In this document: piece by piece, positions 9,587-18,401 of the stretch | Numbering within the stretch: the stretch's first letter is position 1 | Layout: every line of letters starts with the position of its first letter | Assembly (NCBI GenBank): GCA_024279715.1 | Contig: JAJRRH010000154.1 | Location: forward strand, 1 to 41,124 | Direction: 5' to 3' | Source of the DNA: Bacteroidota bacterium | Lineage (GTDB): Bacteria > Bacteroidota > Bacteroidia > Flavobacteriales_D > JABDKJ01 | DNA: 41,124 nt | Position numbers and translations under genes: made by a program | The notes under the pieces: generated by a model | Database searches by the model: none | Told to the model about the DNA's origin: nothing | What the model saw: only the letters and a program-made list of their open reading frames with translations

Positions 9587-10144
9587 ATGGCATTAACCCC
9601 TACGACACAAATTGAACTTGGCTTTGTAGCCCCTTCTTTTTCATTACTAAACGTTGTAACAAACACATCTCAATCGTATGACTCGTTAAAGGGTAAAAAA
9701 GGCACGCTAGTGATGTTCATCTGCAATCATTGTCCATATGTCATTCATGTGCGACCAGAGTTGATACGATTAGCGAACGATTATATTCCCCAAGGCATTG
9801 GATTTATAGCCATTTCCTCCAATGACATAGAGGCTGTACCACAAGACTCTCCTGAAATGATGAGTAAACTTGCTAAGGATGAGCAATTTTCTTTTCCTTA
9901 CCTATATGATGAGAGACAATCTGTCGCCAAATCTTATGATGCTGCTTGCACACCTGACTTTGCATTATTTGATGCTTCAGATATTTGTGTGTATAGAGGA
10001 AGACTAGATGATTCTAGGCCAGGAAATGACATTGCCTTAAGTGGTAAAGATATGAGGCAAGCTTTGGATAATATAATTCACCAAAACCCGCAAGAAAAAA
10101 TACAATACCCAAGTCTTGGGTGCAATATAAAATGGAAAAAATGA
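9587..10144 (+). CDS. Thioredoxin-fold redoxin / AhpC-TSA-like protein
   Basis: LGFVAPSFSLLNV...KGTLVMFICNHCPYVIHVRPEL...CTPDFALFDASDICVYRGRLDD. Start set at MALTPTT. Confidence 0.88.
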   Translation: MALTPTTQIELGFVAPSFSLLNVVTNTSQSYDSLKGKKGTLVMFICNHCPYVIHVRPELIRLANDYIPQGIGFIAISSNDIEAVPQDSPEMMSKLAKDEQFSFPYLYDERQSVAKSYDAACTPDFALFDASDICVYRGRLDDSRPGNDIALSGKDMRQALDNIIHQNPQEKIQYPSLGCNIKWKK

Positions 10145-10725
10145 GACACAATTTAAGTGAAATCAACAATATAATAAAAGACCGTAGAACAGTATATCCT
10201 GAGCAGTTTTCAGACAGGCAAGTTCACAAAGAAATTATCACTAATATCATTCAAAATGCGACATGGGCTCCTACTCATGGCATGACACAACCCTGGCAAT
10301 TTAAGGTATTCGTGAATGAAGGACTTCAAAAATTGGCTGATTTTCTTGGCAGCTTTTACAAAGCCAACGTGCCATCTGATATCTACAAGGAGATGAAATT
10401 TAAAAAATTATCTACACGACCTTTGCTTGCGCCTGCTGTCATCGCAGTAGGAATGAAGAGAGACCCAAAAAAAAGCATCCCCGAAATAGAAGAAATAGAG
10501 GCTGTGGCTTGTGCGATACAGAACATGTACCTTACAGCAACTGCATATGGCATAGGAGCGTTTTGGGCAAGCCCAAAAATAATCTACAACCCGAAGATTA
10601 ATGATTTCTTTGGTCTTGGAGAGAAAGATAAATTAATAGGACTCATCTTTTTGGGATACCCAAAGGATGAATGGCCTAAAGGACAAAGAAAACCAATCGA
10701 TCAATGTACTGAATGGGTTGGGTAA
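10141..10725 (+). CDS. Nitroreductase family protein
   Basis: IIKDRRTVYPEQFSD...NATWAPTHGMTQPWQFKVF...AIQNMYLTATAYGIGAFWASP...LIGLIFLGYP. Proposed start ATG 10141 overlaps the previous stop (ATGA). Confidence 0.88.
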   Translation: MRHNLSEINNIIKDRRTVYPEQFSDRQVHKEIITNIIQNATWAPTHGMTQPWQFKVFVNEGLQKLADFLGSFYKANVPSDIYKEMKFKKLSTRPLLAPAVIAVGMKRDPKKSIPEIEEIEAVACAIQNMYLTATAYGIGAFWASPKIIYNPKINDFFGLGEKDKLIGLIFLGYPKDEWPKGQRKPIDQCTEWVG

Positions 10726-10737
10726 TACAAAATATGT

Positions 10738-11097
10738 ATGAATAACGACCCGATGTATGAAGCGCTACTCAACTTTAATAATTATGAGGCGCACCCATCT
10801 GAAAATAGTTATACTGTGTTTCATTTTGCAAAAAAAGAAGCGGCTCTATATTTTGAAAACCTCTTGATTGAAAATGATGTTTTTTTTGAAAAAGATGAAA
10901 CAGGCAACCATCGAAAGAAATATCTCTTTGGTGTAAAAACCAGAGATTTTGAGAAGGTTAAACCATTGAATAACTTGACGAAAGGATTGTATCGAGAAAG
11001 AACGATTAAGAATAAATTTGCAGGAGTTTTCATCCTTGTTGTTACGGCAATCTTGATCATTCTAGCAATCATCGGTTTTATCATTTCCAATCTATAA
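10738..11097 (+). CDS. Hypothetical protein with a C-terminal transmembrane helix
   Basis: 119 aa, C-terminal FAGVFILVVTAILIILAIIGFIISNL; complete ORF, co-oriented. Confidence 0.7.
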   Translation: MNNDPMYEALLNFNNYEAHPSENSYTVFHFAKKEAALYFENLLIENDVFFEKDETGNHRKKYLFGVKTRDFEKVKPLNNLTKGLYRERTIKNKFAGVFILVVTAILIILAIIGFIISNL

Positions 11098-11168
11098 AAC
11101 AGTATAGCATCAATACTGAAACAATTTCAATACTTTTTCGTTAGACTAAATGGAAAATTTATTGAAAT

Positions 11169-12323
11169 ATGCAACTCTTCACACTCTATAGTAGAAATGC
11201 TATACTGGCTATTATTGCCTTCACAACTATCTTTACCTCGAACATAGCGAAGGCAACAGATCCGCCTACCAATCCTCCAACCTATACTGGATCAAAGGAC
11301 ACCACCACTGCCCTAGTGGTCTATGGAAGCATTATACAAAACTCGAATAGCTCTATAAGCAATGAAATGTACACCTACTTAGATTCTATTCTAGACTTAG
11401 AGTATGTTACCAATGAAACTATCGAAGAAATTGCTTTCTGCAAATCACTCTTCGAAAAAGACGAAAAGGAATTATCCGAAATATCTGATTCTCTTTTTCA
11501 ACTTGACAAGATTCCATTTGCAATGATCAACGAAGTAAATTACCAGTTGTCTAAAAGGGACGAGGACATACCAATGGCATTTACAATTCCTTATGATGAT
11601 TCTCCATATCCGGCAAACAGCATTTACCAGAGTTGGAATACCACTCGTGCGCATCCTTATTCACTGGATCTGTCCAAAAATGATTCTATTATTTCACTTC
11701 AACTGACAGATGAAAACAATTTTTGCGACTATCAATTTCCGTTAAGAGGAAGAAACATAGTAACTTCTAAATTCGGTTGGAGACAAGGGCGAAACCATAA
11801 TGGATACGATATTGACCTTGAAGTTTGGGATCCAGTCAGATCTTCATTTGCAGGTGTTGTACGGGTTTCTTCCACAGTGGGTCATTACGGACGACTAGTA
11901 GTAGTACGCCACTATAACGGACTTGAGACGTACTATGCACACCTTCACAGATTCAAAGTGAAGACCGGTGATGTAGTTGAAGCTGGTGACATCATCGGCT
12001 TGGGAGGTAGCTCCGGAAGATCTACCGGAAGTCACCTTCATTATGAAATAAGACACAAAGGAATACCGTTAGATCCAGGGCAGATTGTTGATTTCAAAGA
12101 AGAAAAACTAATTTCTGATAATATTGTTCTTAGCAAGACAAAATGGAGTTATGGAATTATCCAAAAAAGTGTTACCTTTCACCTCGTTAAAAGAGGAGAA
12201 TATTTACAAAAAATAGCCGATAAATATGGGCAGTCAATCGATACATTATGCGATTTAAATGGGATAAAAAGAAATTCAGTATTAAAGGTCGGACAGAAAC
12301 TACAAGTACTTCCTTCTCAATAA
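11169..12323 (+). CDS. M23 family metallopeptidase with a C-terminal LysM domain
   Basis: GRNHNGYDIDLEVWDPVRSSFAGVVR...GLETYYAHLHRF...GRSTGSHLHYEIRHKGIPLDP, then LysM VKRGEYLQKIADKYGQSIDTLCDLNGIKRNSVLKVGQKLQVLP. Confidence 0.95.
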   Translation: MQLFTLYSRNAILAIIAFTTIFTSNIAKATDPPTNPPTYTGSKDTTTALVVYGSIIQNSNSSISNEMYTYLDSILDLEYVTNETIEEIAFCKSLFEKDEKELSEISDSLFQLDKIPFAMINEVNYQLSKRDEDIPMAFTIPYDDSPYPANSIYQSWNTTRAHPYSLDLSKNDSIISLQLTDENNFCDYQFPLRGRNIVTSKFGWRQGRNHNGYDIDLEVWDPVRSSFAGVVRVSSTVGHYGRLVVVRHYNGLETYYAHLHRFKVKTGDVVEAGDIIGLGGSSGRSTGSHLHYEIRHKGIPLDPGQIVDFKEEKLISDNIVLSKTKWSYGIIQKSVTFHLVKRGEYLQKIADKYGQSIDTLCDLNGIKRNSVLKVGQKLQVLPSQ

Positions 12324-13018
12324 GAACCCTGCTTGTTATAGTTTTCTTTAGTGCTGTCCAAAGTTCTTTTTCGCAAGACCTAGTCACTACGGTAGGCATT
12401 CAATATAAACCTATATTTTCAACAGATTACACTGGTGGAGGACTACAAACCACCATTGAAGACAATCTAAAAATGACCTTGGAATTACAAAGAGGTAGTT
12501 CCTTTGGGTTGATTATCCGCAAAGGAATGACGAAATCCATAAGTGTAGAAACAGGTATTAATTCTGTAACAAGAAGATTTGAATTAAATGTAGATGTTTT
12601 GGATACCAATTTTTCTAAAACTCTAAACTACAAACTGACCAATTACGAGATCCCTCTTCAAGGATTAGTATTCATTCAATTGGGCGAAAGATCATGGATA
12701 AATTCGTCCGTAGGCGTATCTCTTAGTTTTTTTCCAGGAGACCTTCTCACCACCAAACCATACTTCGCTGTACAAACCGCCCGATATCGCAGAATGCAGT
12801 TTGCCCTAATTGCGAATGTCGGTTACGAGTATAGAACAGAAAAAAGTGGCTATTGGTATATTGGCACTTCCTTCTACAATCCTTTTAGAGCTATCGCTCA
12901 ATCAGAAGGTCTATACAGCCCCTTTGGCAATGTCGAACAAAGAGCGAATATTGATATCAATGGCAACTATATCACTTTAGACTTCCGATACTTTTTTCAT
13001 GAAAAACCTGAGAAATAA
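12248..13018 (+). CDS. Putative outer-membrane beta-barrel protein
   Basis: Hydrophobic signal-like segment TLLVIVFFSAVQSSFSQ followed by alternating amphipathic strands and a C-terminal aromatic strand (YITLDFRYFF). The only ATG upstream of the signal is 12248, inside the M23 gene. Confidence 0.7.
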   Translation: MRFKWDKKKFSIKGRTETTSTSFSIRTLLVIVFFSAVQSSFSQDLVTTVGIQYKPIFSTDYTGGGLQTTIEDNLKMTLELQRGSSFGLIIRKGMTKSISVETGINSVTRRFELNVDVLDTNFSKTLNYKLTNYEIPLQGLVFIQLGERSWINSSVGVSLSFFPGDLLTTKPYFAVQTARYRRMQFALIANVGYEYRTEKSGYWYIGTSFYNPFRAIAQSEGLYSPFGNVEQRANIDINGNYITLDFRYFFHEKPEK

Positions 13019-13124
13019 TCAATTTCTGAGTTCATATTAATTTGTTCATTACTCTTTTTATTAGGCACATCTAAGCACGAGATTGGATTAAATTTGTAAT
13101 TCAAAACAAACACTCCTAATTACA

Positions 13125-15584
13125 ATGAGATTACTTTCAATTATTTTAGTATTCATAAGTATTAACTTCGCTTTATTCTCACAAGGTGAGACTTGCAATG
13201 AAGCTATGGAAATAACCATCAATAATACATATACAGCGGATGGACCTGCAACTGGTAACGGATGCTTCACTTGTGCGGGTACGGCAACCAATGCGGATTG
13301 GTATCAATTCACCCCCACGGCAGATGCAAGCATATCCATATCAAGTTGCATTAGTGGTCAAGATACACACTTCTATGTGTACACGGGAGATTGCGGCACT
13401 TTGACAGAGGTAGCTTCAAATGATGATAATGGATGTGGCGTAGGTACTAATTTTGCATCTTATGCAGAGCTGAACATAATAGCCGGCACCACATACTATA
13501 TCGAATGGACAGACCAATGGGCCAATGGATCCTTTGATTTTGTGATTGAAGAAATAGTGTGTCCTGCACCATCCAACCTTAGCTTCAGTAACATTACTGA
13601 CCAGTCGGTAGAAATAGACTGGACCTCAGCCAATATAGGCACTGACTTTGCACTCGAATATGGCGAGTTTGGATTCACCCAAGGTACAGGCACGATAATA
13701 ACAGGTGTACTTGGTACAGATGGTCCTTCCGTTCTGATTGAGGGACTTACGCCTGCCACAAGTTACGAATGTTATCTAACCGAAAACTGTGCTGGCGGTG
13801 CCGTCACTACCCAATCCATCAATTTTGAGACTTTTGTTGAACTGGCATCCAATGATCTTTGTGAAAATGCTATTGAGCTAACCTGCGGATTGAGCATTAC
13901 TAGTTCAAACATCAATGCCACGCTAGACACCAATGCGCCACAATGCGGACAGGTAGAAGTCGATGCAAATGGAATTTGGTATCACTTTACAGGAGAGGAA
14001 AGTTTTATCACCATCACGACATGTGCCCCAGTTGGATTTGATTCGCGATTGTCTGTTTATACCTCTGGAGATTCTTGCAACGACTTAGTGTGTGTCGTGG
14101 CGAATGACGATGACATAGATTGTACTAATTTTTCTTCTACTGTACATTTTACCGGGCAAACAGGTGTTGATTATTACGTATTGGTACATGGATTTGAAGG
14201 TTCTACAGGAGAGTTTACTATCAATTTAACATGTGAAGAACTCTGTTCACCTGTTCCGTCGAATGGAATGTGCGCCAATGCAACCCCAATTGACATTAGC
14301 GCAGATTGTGAGATGATTCCGGCTACGAATCAATGCGCTAGTTTTAATCTTATGAATCCAGAGTGTTCTCCTTTTCAAGAAACTCAGGATGTGTGGTACA
14401 CCTTCAACTCAGGGGATTCAGAAAGCGTAGGTATTACTGCCAATACTATTGATGCATCAGAGTTAGGGTTTTCAGTATATAGTGACTGTGGGGGTGAATC
14501 TATTATTTGCATTGAATCTTATGATGTCTTTACCGCATTTAGTGTTGAACCAAACACGGACTACTACATTCAGTTCTGGTCTCAATATGATGATGCAGGT
14601 AGTTTTGAATTCTGCCTTACTGACAATGTTTGTTCAGGTGCTTCCGATGTATCCGCATCAGTATCCGATACAGATGTTGTGATATCATGGACTTCAGCAA
14701 ATCCTGACCAAGCATTTATTGTAGAGTATGGAGAGGCTGGATTCATTCAAGGGAATGGATTCACAGTAACCGGTGTTTCTGGTACAGACGGACCTCCTGT
14801 CACTATCCCAGGATTGATGGATGACACACAATATGAATATTATATTACGGAAGCGTGTGAGTTTGGAGAATTTATTTCTGGCCCTCATACTTTTACTATT
14901 GGCAGTGTGCCTCCGATTAATGACGAGTGCGTTAATGCCACTGATATTCCTGATTGTATTTTCACAATTGATGGGACTACAATCAACGCCTCTGTTGCGC
15001 AAGTCCCTGAATGTAGCAGTGTCGCCTCCACCGCTCCTGGAGTATGGTATCATATTCCCCAAGCATTTGATCTTCTTACATATTCTGCCAGCACTTGTGA
15101 TAACGCAAGTTTTGACACAAAAATAAGTGTTTTTACTGGCTCTTGCGACAATCTAGTTTGCCTGGATGCCAATGACAATAGTGCTGCGTGTATAAATACG
15201 TCCTCATCTCAAATAATCTATAATACTTCAGAACCTGAAGTATGGATTCTTGTTCATGGCAATGCCTCTGAAACGGGAGATTTCACGCTTACTATGGATT
15301 GTACTGACGGAATTAATGAAATAGCAAACAGCCAAGAACTTGTTATTTCACCTAATCCAACATCAGGTAGTATTCGTATTGCATTTGATAATTCGAAATT
15401 CAATTCGGATATTACTGTTAAGATATTCAATACACTCGGACAAGAAGTATATAGTCAAAGTAAAATCAATCCTATGAATGGGTTAATTGATAATATCGAT
15501 CTGAATTTATTATCTAGCGGTCAATATTTCATAGCGCTTGGAGATAATAAAAACACAGTTCATGCTAAAATCACCATTGAATAG
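13125..15584 (+). CDS. Secreted multi-domain protein with a T9SS type A sorting domain, FN3-like and pre-peptidase-like repeats
   Basis: Signal peptide MRLLSIILVFISINFALFS. Repeated CxxAxxL...GxWYxF...SVYTG..C..LVCxANDD modules, two FN3-like repeats, and C-terminal NSQELVISPNPTSGSIRIAF...VKIFNTLGQEVYSQ...LLSSGQYFIAL. Confidence 0.92.
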   Translation: MRLLSIILVFISINFALFSQGETCNEAMEITINNTYTADGPATGNGCFTCAGTATNADWYQFTPTADASISISSCISGQDTHFYVYTGDCGTLTEVASNDDNGCGVGTNFASYAELNIIAGTTYYIEWTDQWANGSFDFVIEEIVCPAPSNLSFSNITDQSVEIDWTSANIGTDFALEYGEFGFTQGTGTIITGVLGTDGPSVLIEGLTPATSYECYLTENCAGGAVTTQSINFETFVELASNDLCENAIELTCGLSITSSNINATLDTNAPQCGQVEVDANGIWYHFTGEESFITITTCAPVGFDSRLSVYTSGDSCNDLVCVVANDDDIDCTNFSSTVHFTGQTGVDYYVLVHGFEGSTGEFTINLTCEELCSPVPSNGMCANATPIDISADCEMIPATNQCASFNLMNPECSPFQETQDVWYTFNSGDSESVGITANTIDASELGFSVYSDCGGESIICIESYDVFTAFSVEPNTDYYIQFWSQYDDAGSFEFCLTDNVCSGASDVSASVSDTDVVISWTSANPDQAFIVEYGEAGFIQGNGFTVTGVSGTDGPPVTIPGLMDDTQYEYYITEACEFGEFISGPHTFTIGSVPPINDECVNATDIPDCIFTIDGTTINASVAQVPECSSVASTAPGVWYHIPQAFDLLTYSASTCDNASFDTKISVFTGSCDNLVCLDANDNSAACINTSSSQIIYNTSEPEVWILVHGNASETGDFTLTMDCTDGINEIANSQELVISPNPTSGSIRIAFDNSKFNSDITVKIFNTLGQEVYSQSKINPMNGLIDNIDLNLLSSGQYFIALGDNKNTVHAKITIE

Positions 15585-15610
15585 ATCCTTTTTATTCTAG
15601 CAAGAAATCC

Positions 15611-15645
15611 ATAGCCGTATCCATTTTTGGTGCGGCTATTTTTTG
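15611..15645 (+). terminator. Intrinsic terminator after the T9SS cargo gene
   Basis: ATAGCCGtatCC-attttt-GGtgCGGCTAT followed by TTTTTTG. Confidence 0.75.
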
Positions 15646-15692
15646 TTTATAAATTTAACTGGATGCAATAACTGTTCTAAAACAAAATTGGT

Positions 15693-15700
15693 TAATTTTG
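15693..15700 (+). promoter_or_regulatory. Putative -7 promoter element (TAATTTTG)
   Basis: TAnnTTTG match 36 nt upstream of the DUF3127 ATG. Confidence 0.35.
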
Positions 15701-15736
15701 CACTCAATAATTTTAGTTACAAAAACATTCTACACT

Positions 15737-16102
15737 ATGTATTCAATTAATGGAAAAATAAAAGTTTTGGGCGAAGTTGCTCAAATCACTGATACATTCA
15801 AAAAGAGAGAAGTGGTACTTACTCTAGACTCTGGTCAATACCCACAACATATTTCATTTCAAATGGTTCAAGACAATTGCAACCTCGTAGATGGCATGGC
15901 TGTAGGAGAAGAAGTGAAATTTCATTTTGATATCAGAGGTAGAGAATGGACATCACCATCTGGAGAAGTAAAATACTTCAACTCTTTAAATGTTTGGAGA
16001 GCGGAGAAAGTTACTGCTGCTGCACCTGCACCTAGTGCGCCTGCTCCAGCGACCAGTGATGCTCCTCCATTGCCAGTGGAAGAAGACGATTTACCATTCT
16101 AG
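15737..16102 (+). CDS. DUF3127 domain-containing protein with an Ala/Pro linker and acidic C-terminal tip
   Basis: MYSINGKIKVLGEVAQITDTFKKREVVLTL...QYPQHISFQMVQDNCNLVDGMAVGEEVKFHFDIRGREWTSPSGEVKYFNSLNVWR is DUF3127-like; the tail is APAPSAPAPATSDAPPLPVEEDDLPF. Confidence 0.9.
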   Translation: MYSINGKIKVLGEVAQITDTFKKREVVLTLDSGQYPQHISFQMVQDNCNLVDGMAVGEEVKFHFDIRGREWTSPSGEVKYFNSLNVWRAEKVTAAAPAPSAPAPATSDAPPLPVEEDDLPF

Positions 16103-17280
16103 TCAACCGTACGCACATCATATATATCTCTCAATCGATTGCCGATAAGCATGAAGGAGAGAACCATAACCATGATACATAGACCAGGGATCACCGCTAA
16201 ATACGCTAGGTCTGTGGTGATAAATGGATAGTGGTCTTTGATCATCATGCCCCATGAAGGCATTGGTATCTGTGTGCCTATACCTAAGAAGCTAAGGCCT
16301 GCCTCAATGAGAATAGCAGAAGCGAAATTTGCTGCTGAAATGACTATTACTGGTCCAATAATATTGGGGAGAATATGTTTGGATATTATTCTATACTCCG
16401 AGTAACCGAGGGCTTTACCAGCCTCTACATAATCTAATTCTCGTGTGCTAATCACCTGTCCACGTACTACCCGTGCTACCTCTACCCACATAGTCAGTCC
16501 TACAGCAATAAACACTTGTACAAACCCTTTTCCCATCACAAGAGTAATAGCTATGACCATCAACAATGTCGGAATTGACCAAATCACATTTACAAACCAC
16601 ATTATCACATTGTCTATCCACCCTCGATAATACCCAGCAACTGCCCCCAAAGTAACTCCTATTACCAAGGATATCAATACAGAGATAAATCCAACAGACA
16701 ATGAAAATATTACCCCTCCCATCAATCGACTCAAAAGATCTCTTCCAAAAGTGTCTGTCCCTAAATAATAGGTTCTTCGTTCGATATTACGAAGCACATC
16801 ATTGTTAATTTCCGCAGAAGACATTCTAACGTCAGTTCCATCAATCGATACAAAACTTGCTGCATCATTAATGAATTGATAAGTGCTATCCACCATTGGG
16901 TACAAAACATCTGCGACCAACAAATTCTTTTCTTCGACTTCATCTAATGGCAAGAAAAACAATCTATCGCCTTCGATTCTATAATTCTGAATAGCAATTT
17001 CTCTGTACTCTCCCTCAGTCCCTCCAAAGAAAAGTCCCCCCAAAAGAGTACTGCTTTCTAATTTTTGGTTCTTCCGTACTTTTAGAATAGATACAGAATA
17101 CCCTGGTTTTTTCTTAGCCAAGACCAAGTTTTGCTTATTGGCATTTCTTGTGCCATCTGGTCGAATATATCCGCCCAAGACAGAAATCACTAATGCCATC
17201 ATTAGAATCACTAATCCAATGCGGGATCGGCTATCTTTCCATAATCGCGAGAAAAAACTTTTTTGTTCTGTCGTACTCAT
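16099..17280 (-). CDS. ABC transporter permease (DppC/OppC type)
   Basis: YLGTDTFGRDLLSRLMGGVIFSLSVG, EAGKALGYSEYRIISKHILPNIIGPVIV (EAA loop), EAGLSFLGIGTQIPMPSWG. Confidence 0.94.
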   Translation of the reverse strand: MSTTEQKSFFSRLWKDSRSRIGLVILMMALVISVLGGYIRPDGTRNANKQNLVLAKKKPGYSVSILKVRKNQKLESSTLLGGLFFGGTEGEYREIAIQNYRIEGDRLFFLPLDEVEEKNLLVADVLYPMVDSTYQFINDAASFVSIDGTDVRMSSAEINNDVLRNIERRTYYLGTDTFGRDLLSRLMGGVIFSLSVGFISVLISLVIGVTLGAVAGYYRGWIDNVIMWFVNVIWSIPTLLMVIAITLVMGKGFVQVFIAVGLTMWVEVARVVRGQVISTRELDYVEAGKALGYSEYRIISKHILPNIIGPVIVISAANFASAILIEAGLSFLGIGTQIPMPSWGMMIKDHYPFITTDLAYLAVIPGLCIMVMVLSFMLIGNRLRDIYDVRTVD

Positions 17281-18401
17281 TTTTTATATCTCCGTCCCTT
17301 CCAATTAAAATGTCCGAGTTGCGACTTAATGAAAACCATTGGGACAAATAGAAGTTGGATAAATATACTTAAAGGGTAAAACCAAAGAGCAGTAATTTTT
17401 TTAAACTTATAAGCAACCACTATTAAATAAAAGAAGTCTATCAAAACCTTTATACTAAAGACATACAGGAACAATTCTAATGCTTTAGATTCGAAAAAAC
17501 AAGCGACTCCAAGTCCCCAAATCATTATATACGTGAGGAGCACTGTCCACGCGACAACGGAAGTTGTGCGATCATTGTAGTGCATAGACTTTGAGGTCCA
17601 CCTCGCTCTTTGGTTTAGTAGGTCACTGAAGTTGTTAAAAGCAGAAGTCCTTGCGATTACAAATTCGTTCCATAACACACCTACGCCTTTAGGATACTTA
17701 GACTTAACTTGATGCATAAAAAACACATCATCCCCAGAGGCAATATGCTTATCCTTGGCATCGCTTCTGAATTCGTTGAAGACAGATTTTTTGAAAACAA
17801 AATTTGCACCATTACATATAATTGGGTTGTCAATTACTGCCCAAGCGGACGTAGTTCCAGCGAGTGCAAGTACATCCAAAGACTCAAACCAGCCTGCAAT
17901 GGATTTCTCGTTCTCAATTAGAACTGGTAGTATTAACATCTTCTTAGTGTCATCACTAAATACTGTTCGCACTTCATTCAACCACTCAGAGTGTAGGTGA
18001 ACATCAGCATCTAAAGTGGCTATTAAATCGAAACTTGCTTGCGCTATTCCAGAAGCAATAGCTCCTTTTTTCCCTGTTTCCGTTGAATTAATAATTTTAT
18101 AATCCCTGCTAAAACTTTCAAAAATGTACTCCTCTGTTTTATCATTACTCTGGTCGTCCACAAATATGATTTCAACCGAATGATTTTTAAAATTCATTTT
18201 ATCCAATGAACTAATGACTTTGACAATACGTTCTCTTTCATTTCTGAAGGGTATGATGATCGAGATTGGTATTAAACTATCCCTTTGGGTCTTTTTTACT
18301 TGATGAAACAATAAGATGACACATTGATACATTACCAACGCCGAGTATAGCACTATGAGAAAGAGTGACAGAAATCCTAAAACGGAAAAAAGATCAGTCA
18401 T
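17277..18401 (-). CDS. Glycosyltransferase family 2 protein, membrane-anchored
   Basis: PISIIIPFRNERERIVKVI...IIFVDDQSNDKTEEYI...IATLDADVHLHSEWL...QRARWTSKSMHY, with flanking TM helices. Confidence 0.92.
   Translation of the reverse strand: MTDLFSVLGFLSLFLIVLYSALVMYQCVILLFHQVKKTQRDSLIPISIIIPFRNERERIVKVISSLDKMNFKNHSVEIIFVDDQSNDKTEEYIFESFSRDYKIINSTETGKKGAIASGIAQASFDLIATLDADVHLHSEWLNEVRTVFSDDTKKMLILPVLIENEKSIAGWFESLDVLALAGTTSAWAVIDNPIICNGANFVFKKSVFNEFRSDAKDKHIASGDDVFFMHQVKSKYPKGVGVLWNEFVIARTSAFNNFSDLLNQRARWTSKSMHYNDRTTSVVAWTVLLTYIMIWGLGVACFFESKALELFLYVFSIKVLIDFFYLIVVAYKFKKITALWFYPLSIFIQLLFVPMVFIKSQLGHFNWKGRRYKK

Noticed and set aside
9499-9666. N-terminal 56-aa extension of the SDR gene
   Set aside because: Antisense to the redoxin start and promoter; the Rossmann motif begins right after ATG 9498.
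12181-12247. Programmed frameshift fusing M23-LysM to the barrel protein, suggested by CAAAAAATA near 12207
   Set aside because: The barrel frame has a TAA at 12221-12223 between that site and ATG 12248, and the heptamer does not fit X-XXY-YYZ in phase.
14482-15126. Alternate-frame ORFs inside the T9SS cargo gene
   Set aside because: Out-of-frame products with no recognisable features.
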